Source: Labedella populi
Lineage (GTDB): Bacteria > Actinomycetota > Actinomycetes > Actinomycetales > Microbacteriaceae
NCBI RefSeq assembly: GCF_004078655.1
Contig: NZ_RZNC01000006.1
Coordinates: forward strand, 1-64,000
Direction of reading: 5' to 3'
DNA: 64,000 nt
The position numbers and the translations under genes are program-made. The notes under the pieces were generated by a model. It was given only the letters and a program-made list of their open reading frames with translations, was not told the DNA's origin and ran no database searches. Below are positions 60,488 to 64,000 of this stretch, in pieces (positions within the stretch are counted from its first letter, which is position 1; every line of letters starts with the position of its first letter).

Positions 60488-60862
60488 TCAGGCCTCCTGA
60501 TCGAAATCGAATCCGGCATCCCGAAACGGCCGCACGATGAGATCGAACGTCTCGGGAGCCAGGCGGTGACGCACGAGAACCGCTCGCCCGGCGAGCTCGA
60601 CGGCGTCGGCGAACACGATGAAGTCGGCACCCAGCACGTCACGGGCATCCGACTGAGACCACATGTCCCGCAGAGACTTGTTGAGCGACTGGTTCGCGGC
60701 GGCCGAAGTCCTGACGACCAGCAGTTGCCGCTGCGCGGCCTTGACGTCGGCGGGGCGAGGGCGAGGAAGAAGCCGGAGAGCTCGTTCCAGTTGCTCGGCG
60801 GATCTGCTGCCCAGCCAATCGATGAACCGGTCGATGGTCGCTCCGCCTGGCCCGAACGTCAT
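60488..60862 (-). CDS. cassette protein, copy A
   Basis: Protein of 124 residues (MTFGPGGATIDRFIDWLGSR at the start). Shared features: PRPRPADVKAAQRQLL, SAAANQSLNKSLRDMW and the invariant C-terminus. Copies A and B are closest; C is more distant at the N-terminus. Helical throughout, no signal peptide. GACAGGATCG upstream of the start is shared with copies B and C and includes the likely ribosome site AGGAT. Confidence 0.65.
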   Translation of the reverse strand: MTFGPGGATIDRFIDWLGSRSAEQLERALRLLPRPRPADVKAAQRQLLVVRTSAAANQSLNKSLRDMWSQSDARDVLGADFIVFADAVELAGRAVLVRHRLAPETFDLIVRPFRDAGFDFDQEA

Positions 60863-60883
60863 AGAACGATCCTGTCACCACGA

Positions 60884-61089
60884 GCGGGACATCGACCACC
60901 CGGATCTCGACCGAGGAGTGGATCCACCCACGCAGCTCCGCGGGAAGCCCGGCCGCCGCGTTGCCCAGGTCGTTGCGCAACAGCGCGGCATTGCCGAACG
61001 GGACGTCGTGCGTGCTGCGCACCTCGTTGGCGTAGGCCGCCTCCTCGTCCTCCCAGCCGGGGCAGGGCCGCCCATCCGGATCGTCAGTT
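60884..61089 (-). pseudogene. toxin-tail fragment, unit 1
   Basis: Directly after the 232-residue gene a minus-strand frame without a start codon reads CPGWEDEEAAYANEVRSTHD, then NAALLRNDLGNAAAGLPAEL and IHSSVEIRVVDV. Codon use is that of a true gene. It overlaps nothing else and lacks a 5' part, so it is the longest surviving piece of the repeated tail. The frame stays open past the expected stop because of a small length change, and runs antiphase through copy A. Confidence 0.5.
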
Positions 61090-61782
61090 CAGCGACCACC
61101 ACAGCCAGAACAAGCCCGCGAGCCCGCCCCAGAACAGCACGTGGACGACGTAGTCGAATCGGCCCCGCGGCCGCGGCATGCGCCGGCCCGCCGGCGAGAC
61201 CGCGCCAGCATCCGGCTCGCGGTGGTCGCTCCAACGACCCCAGGCCCCGATCTTCGGCATCAGCTGGGCGACAAGCTCCTCGAGGGCCGGCAGGACGCTC
61301 GTCTCGCGGATGGGGACACCCCTCGCCGCCTCGAGGGAGACGATCGGGATCGCCGAATAGATCAGCAGCCAGTCGTCGACGATCTCGATATCCAGGTCCA
61401 GCTTCGCGGGGATGGTGAGCACGCGCTCCATCAGGTCCGGCGTGAACAGATACAGCGCGTCTGTCTCGTAGCCCTCCGCGACGTGGAGGGCGAAAGTCCG
61501 GTTGAAATCACCCTCGAGGCGCAGCCGCCTCCCGTCGGGCAGACCCACGCTGCAGGCGATCAGCCCACCGCCGCGGAGGTTCTCGAGCACGATGTGCGGC
61601 ATCATGCGGTCGAGCCGCACCGCCGCGAACGCCCACGCCCGCTGTTCGTGGCGCGGGACGTGCACGTTGCCGTAGACGACCTCGCGTTGTCCGTCCTCGC
61701 GGTGCACGACGGTGATCCGCGGATCGATCCAGCGGTAGCCGAACACCATGCCCGGGTACGCCGGAGCGGGACGCGCGCTCAC
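61084..61782 (-). CDS. membrane-anchored protein of unknown function, first gene of the immunity block
   Basis: Protein of 232 residues with one C-terminal membrane helix (YVVHVLFWGGLAGLFWLWW), so the main part faces the cytoplasm or is tail-anchored. The pattern GYRWIDPRITVVHREDGQ, VPRHEQRAWAFAAVRL, RLEGDFNRTFALHVAEGYETDALYLFTPDLM and DIEIVDDWLLIYS resembles a family of uncharacterised actinobacterial proteins found in similar surroundings. GTG start overlaps the stop of a 25-codon frame (GTGA). Confidence 0.68.
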   Translation of the reverse strand: MSARPAPAYPGMVFGYRWIDPRITVVHREDGQREVVYGNVHVPRHEQRAWAFAAVRLDRMMPHIVLENLRGGGLIACSVGLPDGRRLRLEGDFNRTFALHVAEGYETDALYLFTPDLMERVLTIPAKLDLDIEIVDDWLLIYSAIPIVSLEAARGVPIRETSVLPALEELVAQLMPKIGAWGRWSDHREPDAGAVSPAGRRMPRPRGRFDYVVHVLFWGGLAGLFWLWWSLN

Positions 61783-61856
61783 AGCGGCACCCGTTCCACG
61801 CGGACGGCCCCGATCTGCTCGGCCGGCGAAATCCGCAGCGTCGGACGCACGCTCAT
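61779..61856 (-). CDS. 25-codon frame coupled to the 232-residue gene
   Basis: ATG at 61856 with GAGGGGG upstream encodes MSVRPTLRISPAEQIGAVRV and five more residues, ending in a TGA that overlaps the next GTG. A TACAGGAT box lies further upstream. It may be a leader that couples translation, or the stub of a lost gene. Confidence 0.4.
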   Translation of the reverse strand: MSVRPTLRISPAEQIGAVRVERVPL

Positions 61857-62005
61857 CCGGTCCCCCTCATCGTCATCCTGTACCCATCGTGCCCCGACCC
61901 GGCCCAGAAGATCTACGAGCAATGTGAAGAACCCCGTCCGCGCGCTGTCATCCTTTGGGGACACGGGCGGCACGAGGGGTGGGTGCTGAGGCGGACGGCG
62001 GACGG

Positions 62006-62044
62006 GAAGCGGACGAGTCGGAAGCGGACGAGTCGGAAGCGGAC
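62006..62044. repeat. 15-bp tandem repeat GAAGCGGACGAGTCG x2.6
   Basis: Two exact copies and a 9-nt partial copy lie in the 258-nt gap upstream of the LysR gene. No coding or regulatory meaning is evident. Confidence 0.8.
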
Positions 62045-62114
62045 ATGCCCCAACGCGGGAACCTCCCGCGATTACTCCAATGCATGCTGCGGGTTGCTGC
62101 AATGCGAATACGCC

Positions 62115-63051
62115 ATGAAAGTGAACCTCGAGCAACTCCACGGTTTCGTCGCGGTCGCGCGTCTCGGCAACTTCACTCGCGCGGCCGACGAGCTCCACCT
62201 CGCGCAACCGTCCCTCAGTCGCCAGATCGCCGCCCTCGAACAGGATCTCGGCTCGCAGCTCTTCCACCGCGCCCGCGGCGCGAGCAGCCTCACGACCGCC
62301 GGGGAGTCCCTGCTCCCGCTCGCCCGCCGCATGCTCGCGGACGCGGGCTCGGTCCGTCGCGAACTCGCCGAACTCGCCGGACTCGAGCGCGGCCGGGTGC
62401 GCCTCGGGGCGACGCCGACGCTCTGTATCAGCCTCGTCGCGGAGGTGCTCAGCGCGTTCCACGCCGATCACCCCGCGATCGAGCTGTACCTCTCGGAGCA
62501 CGGATCGCGGCGGCGGCTCGACGAGCTCGCGAGCGGCGAGCTCGACCTGGCGCTCGTCACCACGTCGGACGAGCGGTCGGCCCAGCGCTTCTCGGTCACG
62601 CCGTTGCTCGTCGAGGAGCGGGTGGTGATCTCCTCCGCGGCGGGACGCGCTCGCGACGGGCGACACGATCGATCTCGCCGCGGTCGCTGCATTGCCGCAG
62701 GTCGTCTTCAGCTCCTCGTACGACCTGCGTGGCATGGCCGACGCCGCCTTCGAGGCGGCCGGCCTGCACCCGGAGGTCGTGCTCGAGGGCGCCGAGATGG
62801 ACGCCGTGCTGCGGTTCGTCGAGCGCGGACTCGGCGTCGCGATCGTGCCCGTGATGGTCCTCATCGACCGGCCGGGACTCCGGTCCGTCCGCCTCGCCGA
62901 CCCCCGGCTCACCCGCACGATCAGCCTCGCCCGCCCGGCGGACGTCGCCGCGATGAGCGCCGTCCGCGTGATGCAGTCGACGATCTCGGACACCGCCCTG
63001 CGGTTCGCCGCGCGTGCGCGTGAGACGATGCGCCCGGCGCGCCGCGACTGA
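62115..63051 (+). pseudogene. LysR-family regulator with a one-base frameshift
   Basis: The first frame gives a normal LysR N-terminus: NLEQLHGFVAVARLGNFTRA, ELHLAQPSLSRQIAALEQDL and RVRLGATPTLCISLVAEVLS, up to LLVEERVVISSAA. There the frame breaks; the next frame continues with ALATGDTIDLAAV, PQVVFSSSYDLRGMADAAFE and VERGLGVAIVPVMVL, the expected effector-domain end. Removing one G from the GGG at 62642-62644 restores a single protein of about 311 residues. Either the regulator is inactive or the base is a sequencing error. Target genes unknown; no gene is closely divergent except the 25-codon frame. Confidence 0.85.
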
Positions 63052-63106
63052 GGTCGGACGCGGTGGTCAGCCCCTCAGCACCGCAGCTCGACAGCCGCTC
63101 GGGTCC

Positions 63107-63829
63107 TCAGCCCCTCAGCTCGTCCGTCGTCGTCCCGTCCCGTCGACGTTCGCGTCGACCGAACACCGCATCGAGCACGATCCCTGCGACGAGCGCGACG
63201 ACGATCCCGGCGAACATCGCGAGGAGCGGCTGCCCGTCGAACACGGCCCCGAAGAACACCCCGATGCCGACGGAGTACGACGCCCACACGATCGCGGCGA
63301 CACCCGCCGTGATCGCGAAGCGGCCAGGCGGGTACCGCGTCGATCCCGCGACGAAGTTGACGGCGACCCGGCCGCCCGGGATGAACCGGCCCGTCACGAT
63401 GTAGAGCCCACCGCGGCGGGCGAGGGCGCGGGTCGCCCACGCCATGCCGCGCACGACCCGCGGTCGCCGCAGCCACGCCCGCCGCCGGGGTCCGATCCGA
63501 CGACCCAGGTGGAAGACCAGGTGGTCGCCGATCCATGCGGCGAGCGCGGCCACCAGCACGAGTGCCCACAGGGGCGGGCCGATCGCGGGGGCAGTCACGG
63601 AGGCGTCCGCGGAGATGACGGGCGCGGCGGGCGACGTCGCGACCGCGGCGGACGTCGACACCGTCGCGACGGCGATGAGCACGGACTCGCTCGGGACAAC
63701 GGGGAACACGGCGTCGACCATGCACAACGCAGCGACGATGACGAGGACGTAGGGCAGCCCGACACTCTCCGTCACGGCGTCCTCGATCGCGACGGAGAGT
63801 GCAGAGAGCGCGGTGAAGACATCCCACAT
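63107..63829 (-). CDS. DedA-family membrane protein
   Basis: Protein of 240 residues of the DedA/VTT family. After a first helix (LPYVLVIVAALCMVDAVFPVVPSESVLIAVA, with the PSE motif) comes an Ala/Thr-rich stretch of about 30 residues, then WIGDHLVFHLGRRIGPR and the family motif GGLYIVTGRFIPGGRVAVNFVAGSTR, and two further helices. VTT proteins move phospholipids or undecaprenyl phosphate across the membrane. AAAGGACC precedes the ATG. It stands alone and converges with the LysR gene. Confidence 0.85.
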   Translation of the reverse strand: MWDVFTALSALSVAIEDAVTESVGLPYVLVIVAALCMVDAVFPVVPSESVLIAVATVSTSAAVATSPAAPVISADASVTAPAIGPPLWALVLVAALAAWIGDHLVFHLGRRIGPRRRAWLRRPRVVRGMAWATRALARRGGLYIVTGRFIPGGRVAVNFVAGSTRYPPGRFAITAGVAAIVWASYSVGIGVFFGAVFDGQPLLAMFAGIVVALVAGIVLDAVFGRRERRRDGTTTDELRG

Positions 63830-64000
63830 GGTCCCGGTCCTTTATGCGTCGATCTCCTCATGATCGACGGCGCCGGTGAACGGACGGTGTCCCGTCACCC
63901 GAAGCGACCCACGCGGCCGAGACTCGTGAGCGCCGCCTCGCGATCGAGATCTTCACATGTTGCGACTCGACGCCCCTACAGTAACCGAAGAGCGCGGCTC

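Overview
The window reads as chromosomal DNA from a high-GC actinobacterium, most likely of the family Microbacteriaceae. The grounds are very GC-rich third codon positions, many GTG starts and ATGA/GTGA overlaps, an LAXTG-type (class E sortase) surface protein, a DUF222/HNH gene and a CshA-type fibrillar adhesin. The species cannot be named from the sequence. I see no rRNA, tRNA, CRISPR array or transposase gene.

Layout: 1-4755 (-) is a large secreted repeat adhesin, cut by the window edge and frameshifted near 754. 5095-6991 holds an AI-2E-family membrane protein convergent with a TetR regulator across a 20-bp-stem hairpin. 7173-13975 is a galactoside operon (binding protein, two permeases, GH2 beta-galactosidase) with a TetR-type operator at its head. 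13998-19956 is an Lrp/AsnC regulator divergent from a complete peptide ABC importer. 19965-22470 carries a DoxX-like protein and an exported NucA/NucB-type nuclease followed 3 nt later by a SUKH (SMI1/KNR4) protein, a likely toxin-immunity pair. 22505-29037 is a GntR regulator divergent from an Nramp/PxpA/PxpBC/biotin-carboxylase operon for 5-oxoproline or a related amide. 29072-33689 has a Gfo/Idh/MocA oxidoreductase, a LacI regulator, a bactofilin-like membrane protein, a small unknown gene and a lipoprotein. 33734-37005 has an unknown protein and a UvrA paralogue; 37101-37348 is a broken toxin-antitoxin remnant.

37385-39533 has a DUF2255 protein and an alpha/beta-hydrolase divergent from its probable TetR regulator. 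39687-44679 is an arabinoside operon (binding protein, two permeases, GH51 arabinofuranosidase) with a perfect 18-bp operator set between the -35 and -10 elements. 44882-47559 is a CstA/YbdD peptide or pyruvate transporter. 47673-49664 is a GH15 glucanase/trehalase whose 3' end is duplicated in inverted orientation. 49746-54163 has an MFS exporter, an oxidoreductase, a lone barstar-like protein and two SDRs. 54348-57588 has the DUF222/HNH protein and an LAXTG surface protein with two leader hairpins. 57596-61856 is a mosaic of polymorphic-toxin immunity genes: three repeats of one cassette with pieces of toxin tails and immunity genes between them. 62115-63829 has a frameshifted LysR regulator and a DedA protein.

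Two themes stand out. One is scavenging of plant-type sugars and peptides: galactosides, arabinosides, peptides and oxoproline, each with a local regulator or operator, and both sugar importers lacking their own ATPase. The other is contact or secreted competition: nuclease/SUKH, barstar, YezG, GAD-like immunity and a cassette array. A further pattern is a set of regulator and transporter genes whose -10-like hexamer lies 6-7 nt before the start codon, suggesting leaderless mRNAs.
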